Assembly: GCA_001816655.1 (NCBI GenBank)
Contig: MHCP01000030.1
Span: 62,001-126,000 of the forward strand
DNA: 64,000 nt
Reading direction: 5' to 3'
From: Candidatus Woykebacteria bacterium RBG_13_40_15
GTDB taxonomy: Bacteria; Patescibacteria; Microgenomatia; Woykebacterales; RBG-16-39-9b
Position numbers and translations under genes: made by a program. Position 1 is the stretch's first letter. Each line of letters starts with the position of its first letter. This document shows positions 51,120 to 59,137 of the stretch, one piece after another. The notes beneath the pieces were generated by a model. The model worked only from the letters and a program-made list of their open reading frames with translations. It searched no databases and was not told the DNA's origin.

Positions 51120-51339
51120 CTTGATTTTATTTTTTCTCCTAATAAACCCCCTTTACATACTCAAAAATTCGAGGGAATCTTATAACTTTTTTGTTATAAA
51201 GTCAACGGTCAATCAAGACAACCCGATTTTATCGCTTTGGCAATCAGGCGTCAAATATGTAGGGAAATGGTTCGACAGGCTCACCACTGGGTTGGGAGTT
51301 GACTAAAGGTTGACAAAAAGTTTACAATATATTTACAAA

Positions 51340-51407
51340 GACCCTGTTTCCGAATTGTCACCGTATGGTGCGCGTTCCAAGCTTACGTTTGGATAGGAAG
51401 CAGGGTC
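51340..51407. repeat. Large branched hairpin beside the DUF3800 gene
   Basis: GACCCTGTTTCC (51340-51351) pairs with GGAAGCAGGGTC (51396-51407; one G-U pair). Inside are CACC-GTAT-GGTG and CCAA...TTGG hairpins. It begins 3 bases past the DUF3800 stop, so it may be that gene's terminator, or a structured RNA read from the other strand after TTGACA at 51310. Confidence 0.5.
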
Positions 51408-51409
51408 GC

Positions 51410-52033
51410 TTATTTAAACTCCCATAAATCTTCAATTTTTTTGGAGCTCTTTAATTCATTTAAATATCTCTTCTCCTTACCTGAAAATACTGAAAATATT
51501 GATCCTGCAACCATATCAGCAAGTTGAATAAGTGTGTTTTGCCTAGATTCCACAAATTTCAAATCTTTAAAAATCTTCTTACTTTTATTGTCCAATTCTC
51601 TGCTTAGATATGTGCGAAGCTGGTCTCTCAACTCCTTTTCACCTCTTTTGTCAAATTTTAATCGTGCGTTTTTTATAGAACCGCTGCTATGCTTTAAAAC
51701 CTGCATAATAATGTAGTTATAAAAGTTTTCTTTGTTATTTCGAAGGTGAGAACTTCGAATATTTTGTTTGCCCGCAACAATTGCTCTAATTCGAAATTTG
51801 TATGTTTTCACTGTTTCAAAAAATAAATCTTTAAATTTTTTATTAGTTTTATTGAATTTAAATTCGTAAAAATCAGAAACTTTCAATTTCCTCCGCAACT
51901 CCTTAATTGCAAGGGATGTTTTCTCTGCTTCTAAATCGTCGTCAAACACAACTAATGCAATAACAAAGACTTTAGTTGATCCTTTATCAATTTTGAATCC
52001 TGGGTCTCCTGAATCATCGATAAAAACAAGCAT
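51410..52033 (-). CDS. DUF3800 family protein
   Basis: 207 residues with the N-terminal DDSGDPGF motif, FKFNKTNKKFKDLFF, and a late QNTLIQLADMVAGSI that define DUF3800. The fold is related to RNase H-like nucleases; conserved Asp residues at both ends fit a metal site. Such genes are often on mobile or defence islands but lack a proven function. It stands alone with a structured element right after its stop. Confidence 0.85.
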   Translation of the reverse strand: MLVFIDDSGDPGFKIDKGSTKVFVIALVVFDDDLEAEKTSLAIKELRRKLKVSDFYEFKFNKTNKKFKDLFFETVKTYKFRIRAIVAGKQNIRSSHLRNNKENFYNYIIMQVLKHSSGSIKNARLKFDKRGEKELRDQLRTYLSRELDNKSKKIFKDLKFVESRQNTLIQLADMVAGSIFSVFSGKEKRYLNELKSSKKIEDLWEFK

Positions 52034-52144
52034 GGTAAAATTTTATCGCTTTATGAATCAAGCATCAATTAAATCAGAGTTAAGAATTGGGGTTTTTGAA
52101 GGCGGGAGGATTTATTTCTTTTTCCCTTTTATTTTTGTTTCTAT

Positions 52145-52336
52145 TCACTTCAGAAGAGGTATGGCATCTCTTTCGGGTCGCTCAGCAAACTTTTTTCTCG
52201 TGCGTGCCAGTGAATCATCTATTGCTTCGTTCGCCCAAGAAGAAAAGCTCTGTCCGGCTAGCAAGAGATTGGCTCTTAATTTAAGATAGTTTTCTTTGTT
52301 TACCATCACTGAGATTTTGTAGTTTTTGTTTTCCAT
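52145..52336 (-). CDS. Small ribbon-helix-helix-like protein
   Basis: 63 residues: a strand KISVMVNKENYLKLR, helices LLLAGQSFSSWANEAIDDSL and a charged tail. This is the size and pattern of CopG/Arc-type DNA-binding antitoxins. It has a near-consensus promoter whose -10 ends 6 bases before the ATG, so the mRNA should be leaderless. No toxin partner is adjacent. Confidence 0.55.
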   Translation of the reverse strand: MENKNYKISVMVNKENYLKLRANLLLAGQSFSSWANEAIDDSLARTRKKFAERPERDAIPLLK

Positions 52337-52342
52337 ATTTCT

Positions 52343-52371
52343 ATAATACCCTAATTATATATTTATGTCAA
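52343..52371 (-). promoter_or_regulatory. Consensus promoter, leaderless
   Basis: Minus strand TTGACA (52371-52366), 17-base spacer, TATTAT (52348-52343), start predicted at the ATG (52336). Confidence 0.65.
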
Positions 52372-52413
52372 TATGGTTTTATGGTATCAAAGGGGACCTA
52401 AAGTATCTCTTAT

Positions 52414-52527
52414 TTACCTCTTCTTACCGGCTTTGTGGTGGTTTTTTTGGAAAGACTTTCTACCTGCATTTCGACCATTAAAGGCATTAGAGTGTTTCCT
52501 TACTTCCTGCGGCCAGGTTGGTTTCAT
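52414..52527 (-). CDS. Tiny basic protein
   Basis: A 37-residue frame starting MKPTWPQEVRKHSN and rich in Lys, Arg, His and Asn, ending HHKAGKKR. TATAAT ends 6 bases before the ATG, so it too would be leaderless. Unknown; its basic nature recalls ribosome-associated peptides. Confidence 0.45.
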   Translation of the reverse strand: MKPTWPQEVRKHSNAFNGRNAGRKSFQKNHHKAGKKR

Positions 52528-52533
52528 GCTTTT

Positions 52534-52539
52534 ATTATA
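52534..52539 (-). promoter_or_regulatory. -10 element (TATAAT) of tiny basic gene
   Basis: Minus strand TATAAT 6 bases before the ATG at 52527; the -35 region is only TTATTT-like. Confidence 0.4.
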
Positions 52540-52618
52540 CATCTTACCCAAGTAATAAATAAGGTGGCTGCCTCTCTGATACCTTGCTTATTTGAATTAA
52601 GGGTGTAGACTGAAAGCA

Positions 52619-52810
52619 GTGACTGAAAACGTAAGTGATTTCATTTCCTTTCATAATGCCCATATATTAGATCCGGAACTTACCGCCAGCTTCGAGACTG
52701 TTTCAGTTTTTGCAGCAAAGAAAAATATCGCCCTTGAAGATTTATCGATCGAAAAACACAGGCTCCCTTTTATCAACTGGTGCATCGGCCTCACTATCTC
52801 CCAAGTCTAA
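52619..52810 (+). pseudogene. Possible gene fragment
   Basis: A 63-codon frame from GTG with protein-like composition (HNAHILDPELTASF; KHRLPFINWCIG) but no ribosome-binding site, promoter or recognisable family. It may be a remnant. Confidence 0.2.
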
Positions 52811-52845
52811 TCTTTAAGGATAATTCAAAAGGCCTAGCTTAGTAT

Positions 52846-53865
52846 TTAGAAAATTTTTTCTCTAACCACCTCTTCGACTAGTTTACCCTTCATCCCATAA
52901 CCTGGCAGTGACCAAGCCGAATAAAATACACCGTCATAATAAGGCATCACTGTAGCCAGGTACCAGCCTGTAAAACTAGCCTGTTCCTCTTCGCTTACCT
53001 CAATTCCTGGCATAATCGCTTTATAAAGAGCAGGCTTTTTGGTGGAAATAGCAAATTCGCCAACTATAATTGGAAGATTTAGTTTTTCGGCTGCACTAGA
53101 GGTCTCTTTGACAAAATCGGCAAATTCGAATTCTTTAAACTCTTTTAGCCACTCGGCACGATCTGGCGGAAAGAGGTCTAGCATCACTCCATCAAAATCT
53201 TTGCTTGATTCGACTCGCTGTATCGCTGCAATTCGATTTTTAAATCGCTCACCAGAACAATCGCGATTTATACATTCGTAACATCCCCATTTGCCGTAGA
53301 TTTTTCCAAAGTAAACTTTTCTAATCTCCGGCAAAATCTTTTTATGCCATTCTATCGCCCTCTCCCCACCAAAAATACAATCCGGTTCATTAAAAGGGCT
53401 AAAGTACTCGACACCATATTTTTCAGCAAATCGCGCCCACTTTATAACTTCTTTGGAATAATCATCAATTGTTTTATCAGATAGTTTAGCCGGATCATCC
53501 CCCAATGGGTTTGTCCCTTCGGGAGCTAAGTGAACTGCGATTTTTTCTTTTTTTGCAGCTTTAATCAAATGGAGAAGCATTGTCTGCTGGGCGTAATCGG
53601 TTATACCAACTGCCCAAGAAGGCACATTCACCGGCGGCCCGACCGAAACTAAATTTATATTGTCTTTTTTTATATCTGGTATGTCTTTTCCCAAAACAAA
53701 AGGCATTGCAGGACCCCAAACTCCTTTTATGTAAGTAGGATAGTTACGCTCTGTTGGAACACCGACCCAAGCGGTAGCCGTGTAATAAATAAGAAAAAGC
53801 AAAATTAATGAAAAGATTCCGAGAAGTACAGAAATTATCTTATGCTTTTTTATAAATCTGAGCAT
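52846..53865 (-). CDS. Membrane-anchored clan GH-A-like glycosidase
   Basis: 339 residues: an N-terminal membrane helix, then a TIM-barrel-like domain. FSPFNEPD (about residue 163) looks like the acid/base Glu on strand 4 and IIVGEFA (about residue 266) like the nucleophile Glu on strand 7, as in clan GH-A glycosidases. WGCYECINRDCSG may form disulfides outside the membrane. The sugar target is unknown. It would act on the cell surface or on host/environmental glycans. Confidence 0.65.
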   Translation of the reverse strand: MLRFIKKHKIISVLLGIFSLILLFLIYYTATAWVGVPTERNYPTYIKGVWGPAMPFVLGKDIPDIKKDNINLVSVGPPVNVPSWAVGITDYAQQTMLLHLIKAAKKEKIAVHLAPEGTNPLGDDPAKLSDKTIDDYSKEVIKWARFAEKYGVEYFSPFNEPDCIFGGERAIEWHKKILPEIRKVYFGKIYGKWGCYECINRDCSGERFKNRIAAIQRVESSKDFDGVMLDLFPPDRAEWLKEFKEFEFADFVKETSSAAEKLNLPIIVGEFAISTKKPALYKAIMPGIEVSEEEQASFTGWYLATVMPYYDGVFYSAWSLPGYGMKGKLVEEVVREKIF

Positions 53866-53905
53866 AAATTTATTGATGATTTATAATAATTGTAGCAAAA
53901 TGGGA

Positions 53906-53941
53906 ATGGAAAGGGCAGGTGCGGTATCTCGTCCTTTCCAT
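53906..53941 (-). terminator. Terminator of the 53969-54367 unit
   Basis: ATGGAAAGG pairs with CCTTTCCAT over an 18-base loop. Confidence 0.55.
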
Positions 53942-53968
53942 CATTAGCAATCTATGTTGTCGACGTCG

Positions 53969-54367
53969 CTACGCTGCTTCCTCCTCCACGTAGAGCGCGC
54001 AGTCCTGAACGGAAGCAACCTTGATCCGAATATGCCGAGGGTCAGTCCAGAACTCCCTGATCGCAACGATGCACCGCTTCCCTTGGTCGGTCCTTCTCTT
54101 CAGAGCGTTGTATAGCCAGGGGCAGATCAGAAAGTCTCTAAACATGGCTGAGAGAATTATGCCGTCACTAAGGCTGCGTACCCCTCCGTCTCGCAAGAAC
54201 CTTGTATCTCCACAGTCGAGTTTCTTTGGAGGTACCTCGTTGATTGAGAACACCTCCACACAACGCACTGCTCCTCGTAATGCATCACCCTGTGTCCGTG
54301 CAACTGGAATCGAAATCAACCAGCTTTGGTCTATCGTCCCTTCATCGGTAAAAATGACTGTAGTCAT
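53969..54367 (-). CDS. GC-rich single-gene unit, unknown 132-residue protein
   Basis: No family recognised. Soluble, with mixed beta/alpha character (VIFTDEGTIDQSWLISIPVA; RCIVAIREFWTDPRHIRIKV) and four or five Cys. AGGAGGAG precedes the ATG and TTAAAAT lies further upstream as a -10. Base composition is markedly GC-richer than the glycosidase and metzincin genes on either side. A terminator follows. It forms a tandem pair of such units with the next one. Confidence 0.55.
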   Translation of the reverse strand: MTTVIFTDEGTIDQSWLISIPVARTQGDALRGAVRCVEVFSINEVPPKKLDCGDTRFLRDGGVRSLSDGIILSAMFRDFLICPWLYNALKRRTDQGKRCIVAIREFWTDPRHIRIKVASVQDCALYVEEEAA

Positions 54368-54527
54368 AGTTACCCTGTCTCCTCCTATTCTGTTTACCTG
54401 GCTTTAGCCGGCTTCTTCTCTTTCCTCGAACCAGATTTTAACAGATTTGGGATAAAAAATCGAAAATAAAATGCAATCTCTAGCTTTTTACTAGCTTTTA
54501 CATGTAGAAAGGAAGAAAGATAGAAAG

Positions 54528-54557
54528 GGGGCGCAACCCTTGGGAGAATTGCGCCCC
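54528..54557 (-). terminator. GC-rich terminator
   Basis: GGGGCGCAA pairs perfectly with TTGCGCCCC; U-rich tail on the minus strand (CTTTCTATC). Confidence 0.65.
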
Positions 54558-54568
54558 AGTGGTAGAAG

Positions 54569-54600
54569 GTGGCTTGCTGAAGCGTTTAGCGGCAAGCCAC
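54569..54600 (-). terminator. Second hairpin after the 54652-55026 unit
   Basis: GTGGCTTGC pairs with GCAAGCCAC around a 14-base loop, 12 bases from the first hairpin. Confidence 0.5.
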
Positions 54601-54651
54601 TGTAGGACCAGTACCCTACGTCAATCTTCAACCCGAGTCGTAAGGATCCGA

Positions 54652-55026
54652 TTAGGCAGGGACTTTTATCGGCTCCCTACAATCAAGGTTGATTGATAGC
54701 CCCAGATCCTTGTAGTGAGCAAGAACCACCCGGCATCTATCGCTAACTCGAAGCCGCTCATCGTTGTCCCCTGGAACAACCGCATTTAGGTTGTGCCTCT
54801 CAGCATCGGGGTACGGCTCGGGTGCGTAGAAGTAGCTGAACTCGGCGTCCGGGCAGACTTGTCTTATCTCTCTTACCACCGCCCGAACATGGGACGCTAT
54901 GATCCTCACTTCTCCAGGGGCCCGCTCAAGCTCCGCTCGCAGCAGTGCAACGCCTGCTTCGATTGACTGCTTCACCGCTTGATCAACCGACTCGAGGGTA
55001 TCGATTGGGATCATATCAATCTTCAT
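54652..55026 (-). CDS. GC-rich single-gene unit, unknown 124-residue protein
   Basis: No family recognised. The protein has a helical start (ESVDQAVKQSIEAGVALLRA) and a mixed C-terminal half with FSYFYAPEPYPDAERHN and RCRVVLAHYKDLGLSIN. AAGGAG lies 6 bases before the ATG. Two hairpins follow its stop. GC-richer than the metzincin gene next to it. No membrane segment. Confidence 0.55.
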   Translation of the reverse strand: MKIDMIPIDTLESVDQAVKQSIEAGVALLRAELERAPGEVRIIASHVRAVVREIRQVCPDAEFSYFYAPEPYPDAERHNLNAVVPGDNDERLRVSDRCRVVLAHYKDLGLSINLDCREPIKVPA

Positions 55027-55150
55027 TGACCGCTCCTTCCTCGTCTGATTCCCTGCTTCTTAATTAAATTCTAACATTATCAAGTTTTTTGTTCTAGCAA
55101 GGAAAAGTTTATTTGACGCAAAAGCCTCGCGATAATAAACTTAAAGATAG

Positions 55151-55984
55151 ATGGAAACTCCTGCCCAAGTCTCAGCAACCCAACCTCCCCAACCAGAGAT
55201 AACGAAATCTGGTGGTGGAAAGCGGTTACTCTTCTTTTTTATTGTTTTAGTTCTTTTAATTGGTCCTTGGGTTTTTGAATTTGGTTTACTTGATCTATTA
55301 AGGGACCAACCAAAAGATTATATCCCACCCGTCGCCACAAAAAGCGCCAAACCTAAAGCACCCACGTTTACAAAAGAAGAACTCATAGATTCTTTTGTCA
55401 ATACAGCCATTTTTGACGTAAAGGAGCAGGAGATTTGTATTACCAGATGGAATAAAGCTGTTGTCACTATTGGATTTGCTCAAGCGCCAACAGAAAACAT
55501 AAAAAAATACGTAGATGAATATGTAGAACAATTCAACAGCGTTTCAAATTCTGTAAAACTAGTGGGAATAGATCAAGGCCAAGCAGACATAACAATACAA
55601 CTACTTTCTGAATCTAAGTATCTAAACGTTGCAAATACAGAAAGAACTAAAAAGGCAAGGGGTTTTGCCCGTTGGGAGTACAACAAAGGCAGTTGCGAAA
55701 CCTACACTGGCGGTGCTTACTTTAATATGACTCAATTGACTGCTGCTCTGGCACAAAAAATTATAATTTGGCATGAGCTTCAACACAATATGGGGTTTTG
55801 GGGCCATTCAGAACTAAAAGCTTGTACCATTCACGGAATGGCCTGTGATTTGAAAGAGTTTGGGGAAATCGAGAAAAACTTTATTGATATGCTTTATAAC
55901 AGCGGTTTGCCTCTTTGTTCAAAATCACATGCAGCAACTACTTATTTGCTAAATAATTGGCAAAAAAAGTATAATGATAATTAA
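55151..55984 (+). CDS. Membrane-anchored metzincin-type metalloprotease
   Basis: 277 residues: cytosolic Pro/Gln-rich start, one membrane helix (about 24-42), linker, then an extracellular domain with HELQHNMGFWGH (H208, E209, H212, H219), the zinc motif HExxHxxGxxGH of metzincins. CTIHGMACD behind it supplies a Met-turn-like IHGM. It resembles DUF2927-type proteases. Likely zinc protease acting outside the membrane on surface or environmental proteins. First of three plus-strand genes spaced by 8 and 15 bases. Confidence 0.8.
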   Translation: METPAQVSATQPPQPEITKSGGGKRLLFFFIVLVLLIGPWVFEFGLLDLLRDQPKDYIPPVATKSAKPKAPTFTKEELIDSFVNTAIFDVKEQEICITRWNKAVVTIGFAQAPTENIKKYVDEYVEQFNSVSNSVKLVGIDQGQADITIQLLSESKYLNVANTERTKKARGFARWEYNKGSCETYTGGAYFNMTQLTAALAQKIIIWHELQHNMGFWGHSELKACTIHGMACDLKEFGEIEKNFIDMLYNSGLPLCSKSHAATTYLLNNWQKKYNDN

Positions 55985-55992
55985 CTGCCTTA

Positions 55993-57492
55993 ATGGGTAA
56001 TCAAGAGCAACAACAACCGCAACAAACTCCAAAGCCGAAAAGCAAGAAATTACTTTGGTTTTTTCTTATTTTAATTATTTTAATAATCACCGCTGCAATT
56101 GGTTGGTTCTTATGGCAGAAATTTGGTAATAAGGAAGCCGCCAAAGAACAGGGTTTCTCAGGAGAACTTCAAGTCCAGGCAGCCAAAATTGATAGAAACC
56201 ACACTGTCACAAAAACTTTTTCCACCGCAGGCGATACAATGTCTGTACGAGCCGCCGATGGGACTCTCTACACACTCACTGTTCCACCGGACGCCTTAAT
56301 CTTGCCTTCAACAATTACTATGTCTGCTTTATCCGAATCCACCGTTGCCAATTGGGACAAGGGAGCCGCCGGATATGGTGTCTTTCTAGACGGTAAGTTT
56401 TCTTTTATACGACCCGCCTACATCACTATTCAACCCAATACCGAAATGCCAACTCTAGGAAAAACGAAGGCTGCTGATTGGGGTAGATGCACCATTGCCT
56501 CTAGAGGGTATGATCCGGAAATTTGTGCTGGAAACAACAAGATCCCGCTTCGAGGCGGGGTGGAACCAGGAAAAGTTGTAACTTATGTTTCATCAGAAAG
56601 AAAAGAGATACTTCTTACACCAACCATCCCGATCGGAAAAGAAAATGTCTGGAACGGTTTTGTCTTTTACCCTGGGGCATATTTTGCCGACAAGATAAAT
56701 AAAACAAAGGCAGGGCAACTAGTAGATAAAATGTATGATGGGGGTAACGATTATATAAACCAAACAGAAACCCTAATGCATCTCTGGGCTCTCGGGGGAG
56801 ATCTAACAAAATACAAGAGCGAGATTGAAAGATTTGCCAGAGAAAAGAGAGATTATCCACGTGAAGTCTATAAAGGTGCAATCATCGCGAAGGTCGTAAA
56901 AGACGATACTACCTATCAAAAAAGGATAGAAGACTTTAAAGGGGTGTATGAGAAAGTTTTAACTCGTAAGGGTTCATCCTTCTTACCGCTGCCACGTTAC
57001 TATTCTCTCCTTAACCAACTTTTGGTGCCGAGAAAAAAAAGTGCGTCTATCTTTGCTGCTTATGCCAGTTCAGATTGGACTTGGCCTGACACCCTTCCAT
57101 GGTATGACGAGGATGCTAGAGGTGATACTGGTGGAGACTCCTCTTGGGAGGACGATATGAGGGAAAGATCAGACCAAATGCTAAGGAATATTATGGGAAA
57201 TAGAAATGCTTTTTGCTACGATAAATTTCAAGCGGCTGAAGCTCTTGAGGCTCTAGGAACTTTGGATGCGGCTGATCGAGATGCTATAAATTCGATTCTT
57301 GGCCAATGCAATAAAAAGTGTGCAACACTTGAGGAGTGTGAGCGTGCTGCCGACGATGCAAAGCGTTATGGAAATTCCGATGCTCTGGCAGAAGCACTCT
57401 ACCGAATAATCGCCTTTTTAGAGCAAGGGACTGATTGCAAAGCGCAAGTTAAAAAGGATCTTTCTAATTACGGCCAAAATTTTTGTCAATAA
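55993..57492 (+). CDS. Large membrane-anchored protein in metzincin operon
   Basis: 499 residues: Gln/Pro-rich cytosolic start, one membrane helix (about 20-43), then extracellular beta-rich domain (TVTKTFSTAGDTMSVRAADG; LTVPPDALILPSTITMSALS) and a helical C-terminal half with several Cys (CNKKCATLEECERAADDAKR). The PPDAL segment recalls ZU5-like surface modules. No catalytic motif. It follows the protease gene by 8 bases, so it may be its substrate, inhibitor or partner. Confidence 0.6.
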   Translation: MGNQEQQQPQQTPKPKSKKLLWFFLILIILIITAAIGWFLWQKFGNKEAAKEQGFSGELQVQAAKIDRNHTVTKTFSTAGDTMSVRAADGTLYTLTVPPDALILPSTITMSALSESTVANWDKGAAGYGVFLDGKFSFIRPAYITIQPNTEMPTLGKTKAADWGRCTIASRGYDPEICAGNNKIPLRGGVEPGKVVTYVSSERKEILLTPTIPIGKENVWNGFVFYPGAYFADKINKTKAGQLVDKMYDGGNDYINQTETLMHLWALGGDLTKYKSEIERFAREKRDYPREVYKGAIIAKVVKDDTTYQKRIEDFKGVYEKVLTRKGSSFLPLPRYYSLLNQLLVPRKKSASIFAAYASSDWTWPDTLPWYDEDARGDTGGDSSWEDDMRERSDQMLRNIMGNRNAFCYDKFQAAEALEALGTLDAADRDAINSILGQCNKKCATLEECERAADDAKRYGNSDALAEALYRIIAFLEQGTDCKAQVKKDLSNYGQNFCQ

Positions 57493-57507
57493 AATGAAAG
57501 GAAAATT

Positions 57508-57951
57508 ATGAAAACTTTTCTTTTGTCAATATTAGCAATTGTAGTTGTCGCCGGCCTGATAGGAAGTGGTTTTGTATTATACGAGTACGGCAAGAAACAA
57601 GGAGAGGGAAAAACTACTCCTACTACGATAACCAAATCCGCTAGCTCTTCTGCCACTACATCCGCTACTTCCGAAGAAGACATCAATAAAATTATTCGGG
57701 AATGCGTCCTCGGAATGGCAGCGCCAGGTATCACGGATGTGTCTATTGATAAAAAATATTATTACACCGACGCTCCGAAAACCCAGTGGATAAGATTCCA
57801 TGTTTCCCCGATACCGCAAGGCTCGGCAGATCCAGCTTACGGAGTTATGAAAAAAGTTTCAGGCGGAAAGTGGACCGTGGTAGATTTCGGAACAGCCGGA
57901 GTGGAAGATACTCTCCCAGCAGATGTCAAAACAGGCCTGGAATTTGAATAG
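57508..57951 (+). CDS. Small membrane-anchored protein in metzincin operon
   Basis: 147 residues with one N-terminal membrane helix, a Thr/Ser-rich linker and a globular domain (WIRFHVSPIPQGSADPAYGV; GKWTVVDFGTAGVED). GAAAGGAAAATT gives a good ribosome-binding site. The C-terminal Val-Val-Asp-Phe-Gly-Thr pattern is common in small anchored CPR proteins of unknown function. Last gene of the metzincin operon. Confidence 0.6.
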   Translation: MKTFLLSILAIVVVAGLIGSGFVLYEYGKKQGEGKTTPTTITKSASSSATTSATSEEDINKIIRECVLGMAAPGITDVSIDKKYYYTDAPKTQWIRFHVSPIPQGSADPAYGVMKKVSGGKWTVVDFGTAGVEDTLPADVKTGLEFE

Positions 57952-58014
57952 CTAGCCTTCAGAAATTAAAGGAGAGGGCAGGTATCGACTTGTTTTTCCC
58001 TCCCCTTGTCCTGC

Positions 58015-58380
58015 TTAGTAGAGGCCGCCGCTTGGTCTGACTGGCTTTCTTGTTGTTTGGACATAGATTGCTAGTCCTCTGTACATCCTCCAGTCAGCGG
58101 CGAGGAAGTGATTAACCCCGGCTCGCCGAAGAACCCGACACGCCCGAACGACCTCTTCGTCCCAAAGCGTGCTACTGATGGAAGCAGCCCCCGACTTCTC
58201 CCACCCTAAGAGAAAGGCGTAGGTCGAGCCGTCCAACGATATCTCTCCTGGGAAATAGGGATTGTCTAGTACCCAAACCGAACGCGATTCGAAAGAGGTT
58301 TGCCCCACCGCACCTATGGTCAGACGGCACATTTCGCCGCGAACTACTCTCAGCTGTTTTCTTCCTTCAACTGCAACCAT
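58015..58380 (-). CDS. GC-rich single-gene unit, unknown 121-residue protein
   Basis: From the ATG at 58380, which has AAGGAGG 8 bases upstream (an ATG at 58398 would put that site inside the gene). Not recognised. Beta-rich first half (RLTIGAVGQTSFESRSVWVL) and a basic C-terminus. TTAAAAT serves as a -10 further upstream, and a GGAG/CTCC-type hairpin follows the stop near 57971-57999. GC-richer than the neighbouring PEBP and metzincin-operon genes. Confidence 0.5.
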   Translation of the reverse strand: MVAVEGRKQLRVVRGEMCRLTIGAVGQTSFESRSVWVLDNPYFPGEISLDGSTYAFLLGWEKSGAASISSTLWDEEVVRACRVLRRAGVNHFLAADWRMYRGLAIYVQTTRKPVRPSGGLY

Positions 58381-58514
58381 GGTGAAAGCCTCCTTCATCG
58401 CTTTACCAAGCTACTCCCACGACAAGGCTTTTTTATATCTCGTTTGGCGGTTTGATTTTAACATATTTGAAAGGTATTCGTCTACATTATGGGATAAAGT
58501 TACTACAGGGAGAT

Positions 58515-58955
58515 TTATTGCCTCTTATAAAAACCAACGAGTTCGGTGTGGGAGATAATATGATTAGACATTGTGTCTTCAAGTTCTTCCCGGCTCATAC
58601 CGGTTGATAAATCCAACTTTGTATCAAGAGCATAAAGGTTGAAGACGTAGTGATGAGTTCCTTGGCTTGGGCAAGGACCACCGTAACCGGTCTTTCCGAA
58701 ATCATTTTTGCCCTCTACTAAACCGGCTGGCAGCATGCCTTCTGAAATTTCTTTTGTGTCGGCCGGTATATTCCAAACTACCCAGTGAGTAAAATGGCCG
58801 CTTGGTGAATCTGGATCGACAACTGTCAATACCAAACTTTGCGAGCCGCTAGGAATTTCTGAAAATAAAAGCGAGGGGATGATATCCTGTCCGTCACAGG
58901 TATATTTGGAAGGAATAGCTTGATTTTGTTCAAAAGCTGTACTAGTTATCTTCAT
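58515..58955 (-). CDS. YbhB/YbcL-family PEBP protein
   Basis: 146 residues from the ATG at 58955. The phosphatidylethanolamine-binding fold is marked by VDPDSPSGHFTHWVVWNIP, GKTGYGGPCPSQGTHHYVFN and YALDTKLDLS, each quoted in part. Bacterial members are of uncertain role, perhaps binding small anionic ligands. A TTG at 59015 would add 20 residues; the ATG gives the family length. Confidence 0.88.
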   Translation of the reverse strand: MKITSTAFEQNQAIPSKYTCDGQDIIPSLLFSEIPSGSQSLVLTVVDPDSPSGHFTHWVVWNIPADTKEISEGMLPAGLVEGKNDFGKTGYGGPCPSQGTHHYVFNLYALDTKLDLSTGMSREELEDTMSNHIISHTELVGFYKRQ

Positions 58956-59071
58956 AGATTTAGAAATCGGTATATTACCCAGTTTATTTTGCGACTTGTT
59001 TTGAGTCTTTGTCAATAGAAATGAATCACTCTACATTCTTAAATAACAACAAGCAAGCTCTACACATCGGG

Positions 59072-59102
59072 AAGGGCCTGCAGCTTTTACACCCAGGCCC
59101 TT
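59072..59102 (-). terminator. GC-rich terminator
   Basis: AAGGGCCTG pairs with CAGGCCCTT, 9 pairs, downstream of the gene ending at 59138. Confidence 0.6.
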
Positions 59103-59137
59103 GTGACACTCCTTTCCCCCTTTTCTTATGCGAAGTC

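Noticed and set aside
51340..51407. Integron attC site
   Set aside because: The branched palindrome lacks the RYYYAAC/GTTRRRY core sites and no integrase gene is near.
52373..52555. Plus-strand 60-codon frame
   Set aside because: It overlaps the basic gene at 52414-52527, which has a -10 box correctly placed on the other strand.
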